DNA of 64,000 nucleotides from Candidatus Heimdallarchaeota archaeon (GCA_026702845.1 JADCLS010000018.1:65494-129493), one strand, 5' to 3'; numbered from the stretch's first letter, positions 44,301 to 55,500 are shown. Made by a program: numbers and translations. The notes: generated by a model not told the origin, from the letters alone.

Positions 44301-44788
44301 ATCCGCTGAATCCAGATACGGATTCAGATAGAGTCTTGGATGGAGAGGAGCTGGAATATGGCAGTGATCCATTGTTGAATGACACAGATGGTGATAAACT
44401 CTCTGACTGGCTTGAAATCTTTGAGTATGAATCAAATCCTGCAAGTAACGACACTGACAATGATAAAATGCCTGATGGCTGGGAGGCATTCTACGGTCTT
44501 GAGTTGAAGGTAAATGATACAATGCAGGATCCTGATGATGATGGTTTGGCCAATTATGCTGAGTTTCTGTTAGGAACTGATCCGACCAATCCGGACACTG
44601 ATGGAGATACATGGGGAGATGGCCGAGAATTTAATGATGGAACAGATCCTCTCGATCCTGATTCTCATCCCGAAGGAGAAGGGATTATTGATGGGATCAT
44701 GGCACAGCCTGCATTATCTGCAGGTGCTCTGTTAGCATTAGTACTGGCGATGTTCACAGGGGCAAAAGGATTTGGAGGTAAACCATAA
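41396..44788 (+). CDS. surface protein A1: Ig-like domains plus TSP3 repeats, C-terminal TM
   Basis: This 1130-residue exported protein has a signal peptide (GIITVVILFSVLGTVTA), three Ig-like domains (about 30-140, 145-250, 275-380; DDQIPPTLIELTVSKS, DNQAPVFNSYG), about 28 TSP3-type repeats from about 380 to 1090 (DTDGDGLDDGWE, DNDTDGDGLGDAFE) and a hydrophobic Ala/Leu-rich helix (SAGALLALVLAMFTGA) before a short GKP end. Many calcium loops are preceded by N-D-T/S, giving abundant N-glycosylation sequons. It is co-transcribed with the next gene (1-nt overlap) and has a tandem paralogue at 52505-56026. It is probably a stiff, Ca-dependent rod or spacer on the cell surface. Function unknown. 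Confidence 0.85.
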   Translation: MRISSINNIKLGIITVVILFSVLGTVTANEDDQIPPTLIELTVSKSDVNVGDIIEISVDAYDAHGLRTVYVIFTAPEVHILEYEMLYNGTLWVYNFEITANLHDGVYEISTRLVDSLNNQATVYPAGKYFNIIGTTVVDNQAPVFNSYGVNASTASAGDTVRYYADVSDSSEIKQVLLVVYIGCGECSGDVWYELEMMYNSSLNIYYADFLVDYRQQPDEISIDFFYAEDYYGNYVRMDAWQMEPIRYLPDNGNYRLEVILNTDIENWDDAPPVWNQGRTYFSSNAVPTNGTASLHLTVVDSLSEVKSVQVYITRSILESQPIFILNLVYNATSGYWEGSFPVNDGWEGWYVVERVIAYDEINNWFEQRNAGDGDHPRFCVYDPDEDTYEHGVPDDWIACHGYGLASFDPWEEVDGVDGDGLVPYEEFILGTYPRIRDTDGDGLDDGWEHMFLEGILSPTKGDSDDDWIMDGDEDSDGDGLSNEYEETHGLWPNNTDTDGDCMSDGFEVTWASILGIDPLVPNSGSLDYDSDGLSNKDEDKYGTFPNIADTDEDAIDDYDEIFIHGTNPLEHDSDFDTLGDYSELFFEGTDPLNNDTDGDGLGDAFEVSFTQAFTDPQGNLAEGMVSALKFDTDEDGLSDYIEIMISGTYPFMRDSDYDNVTDYLEFKVFHTAPMANDTDSDTLSDFFELYISKTNATSADTDEDGLSDAFEMNETHTDPNKADTDEDGLSDYMEIYASNSSPFLKDTDLDGLDDYKEYFFGSSSHSNDSDGDLLPDLWEYTYGFLPTLNETYLDADNDTLNNLMEYYNVTHPGYADYDNDTLIDYYELLNSTDPWFWDSDLDGLSDGEEVLIYQTIPLWFDSDGDTLDDYAEIMVIGSNPRLFDSDNDSLSDGQEYNIYHTDWGSNDTDNDSIADNFEIFYYKTDPLDNDTDDDLGLDYIELFDWKTDPLNNDTDADGIIDGLETITDPLNPDTDSDRVLDGEELEYGSDPLLNDTDGDKLSDWLEIFEYESNPASNDTDNDKMPDGWEAFYGLELKVNDTMQDPDDDGLANYAEFLLGTDPTNPDTDGDTWGDGREFNDGTDPLDPDSHPEGEGIIDGIMAQPALSAGALLALVLAMFTGAKGFGGKP
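44774..44779 (+). promoter_or_regulatory. ribosome-binding site of surface protein B1
   Basis: GGAGGT lies 8 nt before ATG 44788, inside the end of the A1 gene, whose TAA overlaps the ATG by one base. It shows translation coupling of the two giant genes. Confidence 0.65.
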
Positions 44789-47700
44789 TGGCAATAACAA
44801 AAACTGCGTATAAAGGAACCACTGGTGCGTTCTTTGTAATTGCACTTCTACTTGGCACCATGGTATATCAGAATCTTGATTTGAATCCATTATCTGCTCT
44901 AGATAATGATGCAGTTCAGGCCTCAGATACTGAAGTATATGTAGGTCAGGAAGTACTATTCAGATTGAGCCCTACCATTCTATCAGATGTTTATGGAATC
45001 CAGTACTTCATTTGGGATTGGCACGACGGGAGCTATATCGAGTACTCCACTCGTGAAGATCCTGTGGTACCACATATTTTCTATACTGAAGGCGAATTTC
45101 TGGTGAGTGTCATGGCACTACAAACACAAAACACTTCAAGAATATTCAGTATACCAATCAGCGTGGTCAGTGAGCCTCAATCACTTGTGGTGGAGGCTAC
45201 CAAAACCAGTGCTGTGGAGGATGAGATCATCTTCTTTGATACCAAGGGTACTGGCCAGTACACTCCAATTGTCAATGTGGTATACGACTGGGGAGATGGT
45301 CAGACAAGCATTGGCCATCATGTTAATCATAGTTATGCCAAACAGGGAGAATACACTGTTAGAATAAGAGGCTATACCAACTCAAGTATCATCTATACTG
45401 AGTACATGGATATTAGCATCAGTAATGAAGTACCCGTGGCTACGTTTATGATGAGTTCTGAGACAGTAAATGAGGATGACCTTATTACCTTCACCCCCGG
45501 TATAATTGATGGCAGCTCTGATTTGGAGACCATGACGTATATTTGGGATTTTGGAGATGGGCTTATGACCCAGGGTGACGAGGTAACTCATATTTACACC
45601 GAAGATGGTCTGTATACTGTCACTCTCACGGCAATCGATGATGATGGGGCCAAACACAATGCAACGGCATCTATTGAGGTTCTCAACAAAGTACCTATTC
45701 TTCACAATATTTGGGCTATCTCTGATTCTTTCAAGGAAGGACAGACCATTACATCTTATGCAAATGTAAGCGATAGTAACTCAGATCTCACTTTCATGGA
45801 TTTTGATTGGAATGGCCTAGGTGATGGCTTTCAGGCAACTCAACCCTACTTTGAGGATGGAAACTATTCACTATCACTAAGCATAACTGATGATGACGGG
45901 GCCTCTGCCTCGGCTTCCAGTGAGGAGATCGAGATCACCAATGCCAGGCCCTACATTAGCCTGTTATCTGCCACTACACATCCCTATGATCTGGAATTCT
46001 ATATGTATGGGACATTAGGGGTAGCAGCTAATATCAGCCTGTTTAATGAGGAAACTGAACTACTACGATTCAATATCACCAATATGGATGCTACCAAGAA
46101 TTTCTCCAGATTGCTTTACAAAATAGAGAATCTGGAACAACCACTCAATGAGTACTGGTCCATCTTTATTAATATGAATGATACTCTGACGGATTTTGAT
46201 GCCTTTGTTGCTGTGAAGATCATCTTAGAGAATGATGAAGTGATCGATCTAGTCAATACTTGTAGTAGTGATTCTGATGCTTGTGTATCAGATTCAGCTA
46301 GATTTCCACTTGCTGCATTAGATTGGGGTTTTCCCAGCACATATGAGTTCAGTTTATTTGATCCAGGAAATGATGATCTGACGGCATTCCTCAAATTAGG
46401 AGATAATGAATACAATACCAGCTTATCTGCACCCGAGGAAGGATACACTACAGGAATCGTAACCATTGATGGTACCCTTCCATATGGAGTATCCACTAAT
46501 CTTATGACCTACTGGGTAGTTGATGAGGATAATGCGGCATCTAATATCTATAATGTTCCCATTAAGAATTATGCACTTGAGGTAAGACCGGAGAGCTATG
46601 CTGGAGAATCACAATGGGAGTATTGGGGTCATTTTGTCGATTATTTTGCACCTGTAGGATTCTTCAATATGATTGATGAATTCGAAGTTGATCGAGCATA
46701 TGATTTTCAGTTCAGAGCTAATCATCCTGATCTTACTAAATTGCGATATACTTGGAATTTTGGATCAGGAGCGACATCTGTTGCCAGGATACCCATGTAC
46801 ACATATCGTAATCAAGGTAGTTATCTCCTGTGGGTTATACTCTCTGATGATCATTATGAGCATGTAGAGGCCATGATGATTGAGACCACAGCGAGTATAT
46901 CAGAATACACCCCATTCGTTCAGGGGGTGCCTACTACAGGTAATGCCCTAGAATTTATGGCGGTGGGAATCAATGATAGTAGAATCAATTACTGGTGGGA
47001 TTTCGGAGATAACACCACAGGATTTGGACGGGAATTCATTCATGAGTATACACAACCTGGAAATTACACGGTTACTCTGCGTGTTGGTAACCAGTATAAT
47101 ATGATTGATTACACTCAGTTTGAGCTGGGAATAATGAATGCCGCACCAACAGCTGATGCTCTTAGCTCATCAGTTGAGGTGGTTGAAGGTAATTTGGTGA
47201 GTATTAATCCCAAGATCCATGATAGCCCCTATGATTTACTGGATCTTCAGTATTCATGGAATCTGGGGAGCAATGCGGCATCTATTTCTATTAAATCAGA
47301 TAGTAGCATAACATCAGGTAGATTAATCGTCTACGATAGATTGGAAGCAAACTTCACTTATTCCTTTAGTGTTAATATTACCGATCAACCCGTTGAACTA
47401 TCTCTTCCACGATATTTCATCTATGGAGATCCAGCAGCTGATATTCTGAGGATGGATGGTACCATATCTACCAATGTATTTGAACAGGATACCAAATTGG
47501 GAGATTATTCCATGGATTGGACACTGAGGGATAAACAGGGAGTGATACTTGATACGGGTCTAGGAGATGTATCCACTACAAGTTTTGGCTTCAGTATGAA
47601 TGTAAATACATCGGGGATAGGAACTGATCTCATCCTTGATTCACTCAAAGAGGAACTCTACTCTGCGCAAGCATTTGATGCCGCAGAGAAGCCATCTGGT

Positions 47701-50700
47701 AATTATCCTATGCATATCCGCCTCCTCGAGGGAACCAATGTAGTGCAGGAATTAAGTACCTCTATCGTGGTTACACTTGACAAGGATGGGGATATGATTA
47801 CAGATGAACTAGAACTGCTCTTTGATAATGTGATTGAAGATCAAACCTATGATTATCACAAGAAAAACTCCAATCATGAGGATCTATCAGATCCCCATGC
47901 CTATGTTATTTACAATGACGAGGATGGTGATGGATTACCTTTATTTGTAGAGGATGTACAGGGGACCTCTGATCAGAACCCTGACAGTGATGGTGATGGA
48001 TTAACTGATGGATTTGGGCCTCTAGGGGAACTTACTCATGGATCAGACCCATCCCGTGCAGATACTGATGGGGATGCCCTAGACGATGGATTTGAAGTAG
48101 CAGGATGGCAGATAACCCTGGTTACTACCATGGGATTGATTGTCAAATCAGTTACCTCCAGTCCAATTCATAAAGATACTGATTCTGATGGAGTTAGTGA
48201 TTACTACGAGAATTACCTCGGTATTGATCCCAGAGAACCGGATACTGATTTCGATGGCCTATCTGACCTGAAAGAGCAGCAGGCTGGTACTTCATTACTT
48301 AATAAGGATACTGATTTTGATGGTATATCAGATGCTGATGAGGTTTTAAATGCATATTCAGCAACGTATACTGATGCCGAGGGTGTACAACATGAGAAAA
48401 TATTCTATCTAAGCCCTCTGAACCCAGATTCTGATGAAGATGGCATAAGTGACATAGATGAGATATTCAAATACCATTCAATTGCCACTTCAAAGGACAG
48501 TGACGCTGATGGAATTGAAGATTGGCACGAAATTCACACCTATGGCACAAATATCATCGATGCAGATTCCGATAATGATATGCTAGCGGATGGTCTAGAA
48601 ATCAAGGGTTTTGATATCCCAATAGTTCAGATCACCAATGGTGAGTATTCAGAGAATGGAACTGTTTTGGTTGAGCCTACGATGACAAATTTCACCCGAA
48701 CCGTATCAACAAATCCGAATAATCCAGATAGTGATGGTGATGGTCTATCTGATGCAGTCGAATTGGGTTATAACCCAACAACCAAGACTTTTGGTGATAA
48801 GACTGACATCTCTGATCCAACAAGTATAGATTCTGATGGAGATGGGATATTAGATCCTTTTGATGAGCAAAAATTGGTTTCAGACTACGAACCTGCACAG
48901 ATCAAGAGTATAGAGGTCAAAGCAACGATACAACCAGGTACTACCACCAAGAAGTTAGTTAAAGTATTCACAGCAGGTCTTAATGTAGTATGGGATATTA
49001 TCAAAAACGTCTCTGGTTGGGTATGGAATTTGCTTAAGAGCTTCTTCTGGTGGAAGGAGGTCTGTGTATTTGGCATCTGTGCGGATTGGCCTGTACTTCA
49101 TTCCTGGTCCTCAATTGTAGCGAAGACCAAGGCAGCCATCAAGAGCTTTGTAAGTGTCAATCTCCCCCAGATATTTGCGGGTATTGAAGAATTCGGCAAT
49201 ATATTTATGAATACACTTGATTTCTCTGGGCTCTCACTTGATTTGAAGAAGGTAGCTGGAATCCCCACGGGATTGAATGTTCTAGGTACCCTTAAATTGG
49301 TAGCTGAGAAGACATGGGATGTCATCACGGGTATCGTGGATCCCATGGTTAAATTTACCATGGATCTTGAGGATAAAGCTGGTTTGGATAAAGTAGTTAT
49401 CTATCAGGATGGACAGCATCTTAAGACGATAGATAATATCAATGCCAAGCAGTACAAAGTACAAGAATACTTCAAAGCTAATAAAAACGGTTGGTTCATT
49501 GAATCCACCACTATTAAATTTGAGATCCATGATATTGGAGGTAACATAAGGTATTTAGAACGAACTACGAATATGATGGAATTCACTGCAGATCTGATTG
49601 AACAGGGAATTCATTTCATCATTGATCCTGTACTTGATGTATTGGAGGATATATGGAACTGGGTGACTGATGCTGCAGAGTTCCTCGGAGAGGTTATTAT
49701 GGATGCAGTTGATGCTGTCGTGGAATTTGTAGAGGAGATAGTTGAAATTGTCGGAGATTGGTTAATGGCTCAGTTTGAAAAGATCTGGGAGGCATTTGTT
49801 CGTGATACTGTCAACCTTCTGTCTCATGCTCAGTCCTATATAGATCGTGCTAATGATTATTTTGACATGATGTCTGATGGTTATGAACTGAGCAGATCTA
49901 ATGTTAAAGCTCAAATGGATGCCATTATTGATCCCATCATGAGTGTGGTTAATGGTTCACTCACAGCATTCTCAGACCTAATTGATGTTTACATGCCACC
50001 TATTGACAAGGAAGCTGTTACAGAGCAGGTTGAGCAATTCTTTGGTCCACTGGGAGATACTTTCATAGGAGTCTTGGAATACGCATGGTCTATATTGGGT
50101 CAGCCAGCTCTTGATATTGTGACCAATGTTCTCAATAAAACGATGACCGCGATATATAACTCTGCGGTAGGTCCATATGTTCAGGCAGTGGTGGATTTTG
50201 TAACCAAATTGTTGAGTGGAGTGCAACTCGCTCTGCCAGTATTATCCTTTGATTTTGGTCAAATCACTGAGGATATCGTAGGCACCGTGGTTGATATTGT
50301 CAATCTAATGCGTAATCCAGCTGATTTGATACTTGATCTCATTGGAGGCTTCGATTCAGAATTTATACTAAGTGTTATAGATGAAGTACTTCTAGATAAT
50401 GAGGATGTTGTTATCTCAATTAATGATATTTTCAGAACAATGATGACGCCTGGTGTAGTGATCGGATTGGTTGCTTATGACCTTGTAAACTGGGTTGGTG
50501 ATATTTTCAGTACACCTAACTTCCAGATCAAGGATGTAGCATCAATGAAGATGGATACTAGGGGATCAACCTCTCAGATACATCACCAGATCAAGTTGAT
50601 AAAGAAGGGAGATTATACAAATCTCGAAAAGTATGCAGCGATACATCAGAGCAAGACTCAATCAACCGGCATATCGCTGAATAATGATACCAATACTACA

Positions 50701-51525
50701 GATCCAATAGATCCTCCGCTTCTTCCACCTGTAAATGATACACAACTTCCTGATATGAATTCAACTCTGCCTTTGAATCAGACAACTCCAATTGATGTTC
50801 CAGATGAGTGGTATAAAGTAATCGAAAAGATTTTTGGAGTGATTGGATTCATTGCAAAGATACTGGCAGGGATTAAGGATATCATTTTCAGGGGTATTGA
50901 CTGGGCAGATATGCAAGATGGAGATCGAGAAACAATATCTATTCTGATTAATGCAGTTTTGAATATTATATTCTCTTGTGCAGATGATGCTCTAGGAATA
51001 ATTGGAGATATCATTGGCTATGCATCTGGTAATAAGAATGCGACAGCCAAGGACATTTCTGCAACTTCATTATCCTTTATTGGTTTCATTATTGGATTCA
51101 TTCATGATTTAGTAGAGGCTATTCTTTCGATTAAATTCATTGGTAATGATGCTGCGGATAAGGTTCTAACCATCTTGGGGATTATATGGGATCTCCTAAG
51201 CAATATAGTTGTTTTCGTAGTCAATATAGTTCATTTCTCTGTATTTACAGCTATTGAAGGTACTACATGGCACGAGGCGACATCTTTTGGACTAGGTCTA
51301 CTTGCTCAAGCTGTGATGACCATTTATGCAGTACTGCATCCCATTGGTGTGCTAGGTATTCCGAAAATTCCGACACCGGGTAATATTATCGTAGGGGTAA
51401 TCTATATTGTCCTTGCGGTGATAGCAAATCTGCTTGCCTTGGTAGAATGGGTCTTCAATCTTGTCATATTCATACTCAAATGGGCTAATGTTATTGCAGA
51501 TGATCTCATAGGTTTTGTGTCATAA
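44788..51525 (+). CDS. giant surface protein B1: N-terminal TM, PKD domains, TSP3 repeats, helix-rich membrane C-terminus
   Basis: This 2245-residue protein has a TM helix (GAFFVIALLLGTMVYQN) that may anchor rather than be cleaved. PKD-like domains follow (about 40-385 and 600-780; DYDWGDG-type WDWHDG, YDWGDGQTS, WDFGDGLMT, WWDFGDNTT), then TSP3 repeats (about 1045-1357). Next come a region with WKEVCVFGICADWPVLHSW (about 1420-1440), a small Ig-like domain, long Trp/Val/Glu-rich amphipathic helices (about 1615-1680) and about six strongly hydrophobic segments (2005-2245). Both ends appear membrane-associated, with a roughly 1900-aa ectodomain between. Its partner A1 is translated from the same mRNA. 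The family is unknown. Confidence 0.82.
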   Translation: MAITKTAYKGTTGAFFVIALLLGTMVYQNLDLNPLSALDNDAVQASDTEVYVGQEVLFRLSPTILSDVYGIQYFIWDWHDGSYIEYSTREDPVVPHIFYTEGEFLVSVMALQTQNTSRIFSIPISVVSEPQSLVVEATKTSAVEDEIIFFDTKGTGQYTPIVNVVYDWGDGQTSIGHHVNHSYAKQGEYTVRIRGYTNSSIIYTEYMDISISNEVPVATFMMSSETVNEDDLITFTPGIIDGSSDLETMTYIWDFGDGLMTQGDEVTHIYTEDGLYTVTLTAIDDDGAKHNATASIEVLNKVPILHNIWAISDSFKEGQTITSYANVSDSNSDLTFMDFDWNGLGDGFQATQPYFEDGNYSLSLSITDDDGASASASSEEIEITNARPYISLLSATTHPYDLEFYMYGTLGVAANISLFNEETELLRFNITNMDATKNFSRLLYKIENLEQPLNEYWSIFINMNDTLTDFDAFVAVKIILENDEVIDLVNTCSSDSDACVSDSARFPLAALDWGFPSTYEFSLFDPGNDDLTAFLKLGDNEYNTSLSAPEEGYTTGIVTIDGTLPYGVSTNLMTYWVVDEDNAASNIYNVPIKNYALEVRPESYAGESQWEYWGHFVDYFAPVGFFNMIDEFEVDRAYDFQFRANHPDLTKLRYTWNFGSGATSVARIPMYTYRNQGSYLLWVILSDDHYEHVEAMMIETTASISEYTPFVQGVPTTGNALEFMAVGINDSRINYWWDFGDNTTGFGREFIHEYTQPGNYTVTLRVGNQYNMIDYTQFELGIMNAAPTADALSSSVEVVEGNLVSINPKIHDSPYDLLDLQYSWNLGSNAASISIKSDSSITSGRLIVYDRLEANFTYSFSVNITDQPVELSLPRYFIYGDPAADILRMDGTISTNVFEQDTKLGDYSMDWTLRDKQGVILDTGLGDVSTTSFGFSMNVNTSGIGTDLILDSLKEELYSAQAFDAAEKPSGNYPMHIRLLEGTNVVQELSTSIVVTLDKDGDMITDELELLFDNVIEDQTYDYHKKNSNHEDLSDPHAYVIYNDEDGDGLPLFVEDVQGTSDQNPDSDGDGLTDGFGPLGELTHGSDPSRADTDGDALDDGFEVAGWQITLVTTMGLIVKSVTSSPIHKDTDSDGVSDYYENYLGIDPREPDTDFDGLSDLKEQQAGTSLLNKDTDFDGISDADEVLNAYSATYTDAEGVQHEKIFYLSPLNPDSDEDGISDIDEIFKYHSIATSKDSDADGIEDWHEIHTYGTNIIDADSDNDMLADGLEIKGFDIPIVQITNGEYSENGTVLVEPTMTNFTRTVSTNPNNPDSDGDGLSDAVELGYNPTTKTFGDKTDISDPTSIDSDGDGILDPFDEQKLVSDYEPAQIKSIEVKATIQPGTTTKKLVKVFTAGLNVVWDIIKNVSGWVWNLLKSFFWWKEVCVFGICADWPVLHSWSSIVAKTKAAIKSFVSVNLPQIFAGIEEFGNIFMNTLDFSGLSLDLKKVAGIPTGLNVLGTLKLVAEKTWDVITGIVDPMVKFTMDLEDKAGLDKVVIYQDGQHLKTIDNINAKQYKVQEYFKANKNGWFIESTTIKFEIHDIGGNIRYLERTTNMMEFTADLIEQGIHFIIDPVLDVLEDIWNWVTDAAEFLGEVIMDAVDAVVEFVEEIVEIVGDWLMAQFEKIWEAFVRDTVNLLSHAQSYIDRANDYFDMMSDGYELSRSNVKAQMDAIIDPIMSVVNGSLTAFSDLIDVYMPPIDKEAVTEQVEQFFGPLGDTFIGVLEYAWSILGQPALDIVTNVLNKTMTAIYNSAVGPYVQAVVDFVTKLLSGVQLALPVLSFDFGQITEDIVGTVVDIVNLMRNPADLILDLIGGFDSEFILSVIDEVLLDNEDVVISINDIFRTMMTPGVVIGLVAYDLVNWVGDIFSTPNFQIKDVASMKMDTRGSTSQIHHQIKLIKKGDYTNLEKYAAIHQSKTQSTGISLNNDTNTTDPIDPPLLPPVNDTQLPDMNSTLPLNQTTPIDVPDEWYKVIEKIFGVIGFIAKILAGIKDIIFRGIDWADMQDGDRETISILINAVLNIIFSCADDALGIIGDIIGYASGNKNATAKDISATSLSFIGFIIGFIHDLVEAILSIKFIGNDAADKVLTILGIIWDLLSNIVVFVVNIVHFSVFTAIEGTTWHEATSFGLGLLAQAVMTIYAVLHPIGVLGIPKIPTPGNIIVGVIYIVLAVIANLLALVEWVFNLVIFILKWANVIADDLIGFVS

Positions 51526-51818
51526 AACACATTTTAATCCAAGATAAATTCAAAATGATATAAATCTCATTAAATAGATAGCAATCAGTAATGTAAATAC
51601 CAATTTAGATTATCTCTGCATTCCAAACTAGTATTTGATATAGGGAGAATGTTAATCAAAATGTAATTGATGGCCCTTTTCTTTTATGTTAATTATTAAC
51701 GAATATTTTTTTCACAGATCTCTTGTCATAGAATGAATTGATGATTATAACTCTATTCCTTCAATATTTACCCTGTATTCTTACAATATTTATTTAATCA
51801 GACCAAGAACCGTGTATT

Positions 51819-52145
51819 ATGTCGGATAAAACTGATCAAAAATCAATCGAGAAAATTGGTGGCAGAATTATTTCTCTTTTAAGAAGAAAATATCCGAAAT
51901 TGCAATCTAAAAAATTACCTATATCCAAGGAGAATAAAATACACATTAGATTCTACTTCAAAGTAGGAAATCCCTCTAAAAACGCACTGTACCCCAATTT
52001 GATGAAATTTTTATCTCAAAATTTATCATCAATTGATGGAGATAAAATCAATTATCAATTGGATAGATTAGGTAACTCCATATTGGTTAATCCAATAGGG
52101 GGAGGTCAAATTGAGCTATTATTAGTACACCCAGCAAATTTTTGA
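51819..52145 (+). CDS. 108-aa cytoplasmic protein between the two giant operons
   Basis: This is a basic, soluble alpha/beta protein (EKIGGRIISLLRRKYPK.. KIHIRFYFKVGNPSK.. GGGQIELLLVHPANF) with no signal peptide and no cysteines. A TATA-like box (ATATTTATTTAAT, about 51786-51798) lies about 27 nt before ATG 51819, so it has its own leaderless promoter rather than read-through. It lies exactly in the junction between the duplicated operon copies, and no second copy exists after copy 2. Family unknown. A regulatory role for the surface operons is only a positional guess. Confidence 0.6.
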   Translation: MSDKTDQKSIEKIGGRIISLLRRKYPKLQSKKLPISKENKIHIRFYFKVGNPSKNALYPNLMKFLSQNLSSIDGDKINYQLDRLGNSILVNPIGGGQIELLLVHPANF

Positions 52146-52504
52146 TTTTTTTAATGCATACTGACTTTACAAGAATCAAGATCAAACCTTGAATTAACAC
52201 AAACCCCAAGTATGTTCAACTCTGGTGGCCCTAATATTTTTCAAAATGTTTCATTTATTGAATTGTAGCATCTAAACAAGCAAAATAATAGAATGTTTAG
52301 AAATTGTAATGATTACATACACACCAATCAGCTACTAAATTTAGGGTTAGCTCATATGTTAATGTGAAATATGACGTCGTTGCAGTCATATAGGATTTTG
52401 AGTACTATACTGCTAAGAAATTTCCGATTGTTCGCAAATTCGAATAGATCAAATATATGAATTTTTGCCATAGGATTTTAATATTGAGCAGTAAGGCAAA
52501 TTTA
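52146..52504. other. intergenic region before copy 2
   Basis: This 359-bp gap contains the AT-rich promoter of A2 at its right end (about 52450-52485). I see no other gene or RNA. Confidence 0.35.
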
Positions 52505-55500
52505 ATGAAAACATTAAAACTTTATTTAAATAATTATTTTATTATAGTTTTTATTTTAATTCTAGCTGTTCTTATTCCTGGTACTTCAGGTGATAACGAT
52601 ACGACAAAACCAATATATTATTCTGCAGAATTCTCAGAAGATACAATCAATGCTGGGAATTCTATTGATTTATTAGTTAATGCCTCTGATTCACAATCTG
52701 GAATTGCAATGATAGTGTACTATATAATGAATCCAAGCGATCTTTGTACTCTGGAAGGTGAGTTGAACTATAACAACGTATCTGGACTCTGGGAAGATAC
52801 TTTTGTGGTCAGCCCTTTCTGGGATGGTCAGTTCTATGTGGAGTTAGTGATAAAGGACTTCTTTCTCAATACATATGATAGTAGAAATGATGGAGGATAT
52901 GTATATCCTGTCTTCAATGTGATAGGAGCATCCTCTGTTGATAACTCTCCACCAAGCTTTCCAGAAATCACCTTCAGTCAGAGTACGATCAGTCCTGGGC
53001 TTATTCTTACATGTATGATAAATGTAACGGATAATATTTCAGGAGTAAAAAGTGTAAAGATCAAATTGGGTTCCCGACAAGACATTGCTGCTGCTATGAG
53101 TGGTCAAGTATTTCTAGAGGAATTTATGGAGTTCAATAACAATCTAAATACCTGGCAATTAGTAATTATAAATATACCAGATTACTGGCCAGCATATACT
53201 TGGTCAGGTCAGGGAGCACAGGATCCAGATAAAGGGTATATAGAAGTATATGAGGTGAACACTCTTGATTTTGCTGGAAATCGCTTTGTATATGATTCAT
53301 CCTACATTTCTTTAAATATTGCTTATGATACCGTCATTTATAGTACTGAAACACCAGATCTTACCTCTCCCACTTCCATGGAGGACTGTGCATTCTGCGA
53401 GTTTTATCCTTTCCATAGAAATGGCTTTCTCTCTGTGTTGAAAAATAATGAGACACATCCTGTGCTTGTTGATGTCGATGATGATGCGTATAATGCTGAT
53501 GGTGTTTCGGGGGTGAAAAAAGTAGTTCTTGAGGTGACAAATGGAACGTACAACGTTGATGGAACAGTTCTTGCTGTCATTGAGCTGGAATTCTTGATTA
53601 ATCCTTATAACACACAAGAATTATGGCTTGGGTATTTGACCTTAAATGAGTATTGGGTGGGTGAGTATCAAACTAATGTTCTGTTATATGATAATGTAGG
53701 CAATATTCATATCTATCCAGGTGCTCAGGAACCAACTCCTGCATTCTATGCCTATGACCCCACGGTTGATGAAGATCATGATGGCCTGCCTGATCAATGG
53801 GAGACATATACGGATACTGTAGATGGTAATATTGCTCCAGATGAGGATAATGATGGTGATGGTGTGCCAGCTATTGATGAGTATCGTTATGATGGTAGCG
53901 ATTTTAGGGATGATACAGATGATGATGGAATGCCAGACTATGATAAGTATATGATGATTAAAAGCGGTTGGACCAAATATAAGCTAGGATGGGAGGATTC
54001 AGATCTGGACGGGATTAGTGATAAAGCTGATGATGCTGATGGAGATGGTTTGGATAACTATGATGAGGTATGGAAAAATACGTACATGTGGGACTGGGAC
54101 ACTGATAATGATTGTCTCAGTGATGGATTCGAGGATGTGTATAAGGAATATGAATCATTGACTTATCTGAATGGCCCAGAACCAGGGCAATGGGACGACA
54201 TCGCTCAGGATATAGATGGAGATGGATTGAATTTCCTTCATGAGCAGAATTATGGCACGCATCCATATCTTGATGATACTGACGGTGATACGCTTTTGGA
54301 TTATGACGAGATCATGATTTACCAGACCAATGCCAGTAATGCAGATAGTGATTACGATACCCTAGATGATCCCGATGAGTTCGTGGTAGGGACTGATCCA
54401 TGGAATAATGACACAGATGGCGATGGGCTTGTTGATGGATTTGAGGTGACCTACAGCCAGAGTTACACAGATATCAATGGCACATCACAGATAGGTACTA
54501 TTAGTCCTTTTGAGTATGATACTGATGGTGATGTGCTGAGTGATTTCACAGAAGTGATGTTGGTTGGCTCATACCCCTTCCTTCATGACAGCGACTTCGA
54601 TAATGTCACAGATTATGATGAGTATTGGGTGTATGGAAGTTCACCAATGCTTGCAGATACAGATGCAGATGATTTATCTGATAATTATGAGATATATATC
54701 TGCCATACCAATGTCAGCAGCATAGATTCAGATCTTGATGGTTTGAACGATTCAATGGAGTGTTTAGTGTACTTTACAGATCCATGGAAAATTGACACCG
54801 ACGGAGACGGATTAAATGATACTGCGGAAGTTCTCTATCAATTTTCCTCACCATTTATTGCGGATGAGGATGAGGATGGGTTAAATGATCTGGAAGAATA
54901 TTTATTTGGATCAAACAGTACAAAGGCAGATACAGATGATGATGGACAGAGTGACCTCTACGAGCATACTTATGACCTAGATCCCAATCTCAATGATACC
55001 TATCTTGATGTGGATGGAGATGGGATAATCAGTATCATGGAGTATTATAATGGCACACACCCAGGAAATGCAGATCCTGATGGAGATGGATTGAATGATT
55101 ACTACGAACTTCTCAATGGCACTAATCCATGGAATAATGATACAGACGCGGATGGTATATCAGATGGGGACGAAGTACTAATATATGAAACTGATCCTCA
55201 TTCAACAGATACTGATCTAGATAAGATCTCTGATTACGAGGAAATTGTCAATATTGGCTCTGATCCCACAAAATACGATACCGATCAGGATTGGCTCTCG
55301 GATTACGAAGAGATATATGTCTATTTCACCAATTGGAACTCTAATGACACTGATCATGATAATGTCACAGATGTAAGAGAGATACGACATTATTTCACTA
55401 ATCCATTGAATAATGACACCGATTCAGATGGTCTCTATGACTATGATGAGATCTTTATCTATCGTACTGACCCTACAAATGAAGATACTGATAATGATGG

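Noticed and set aside
49600..50350. Similarity of the amphipathic helices of B1 to phage tail tape-measure proteins
   Set aside because: Only composition is similar. No other phage genes are present, and the protein has a TM anchor, PKD domains and TSP3 repeats.
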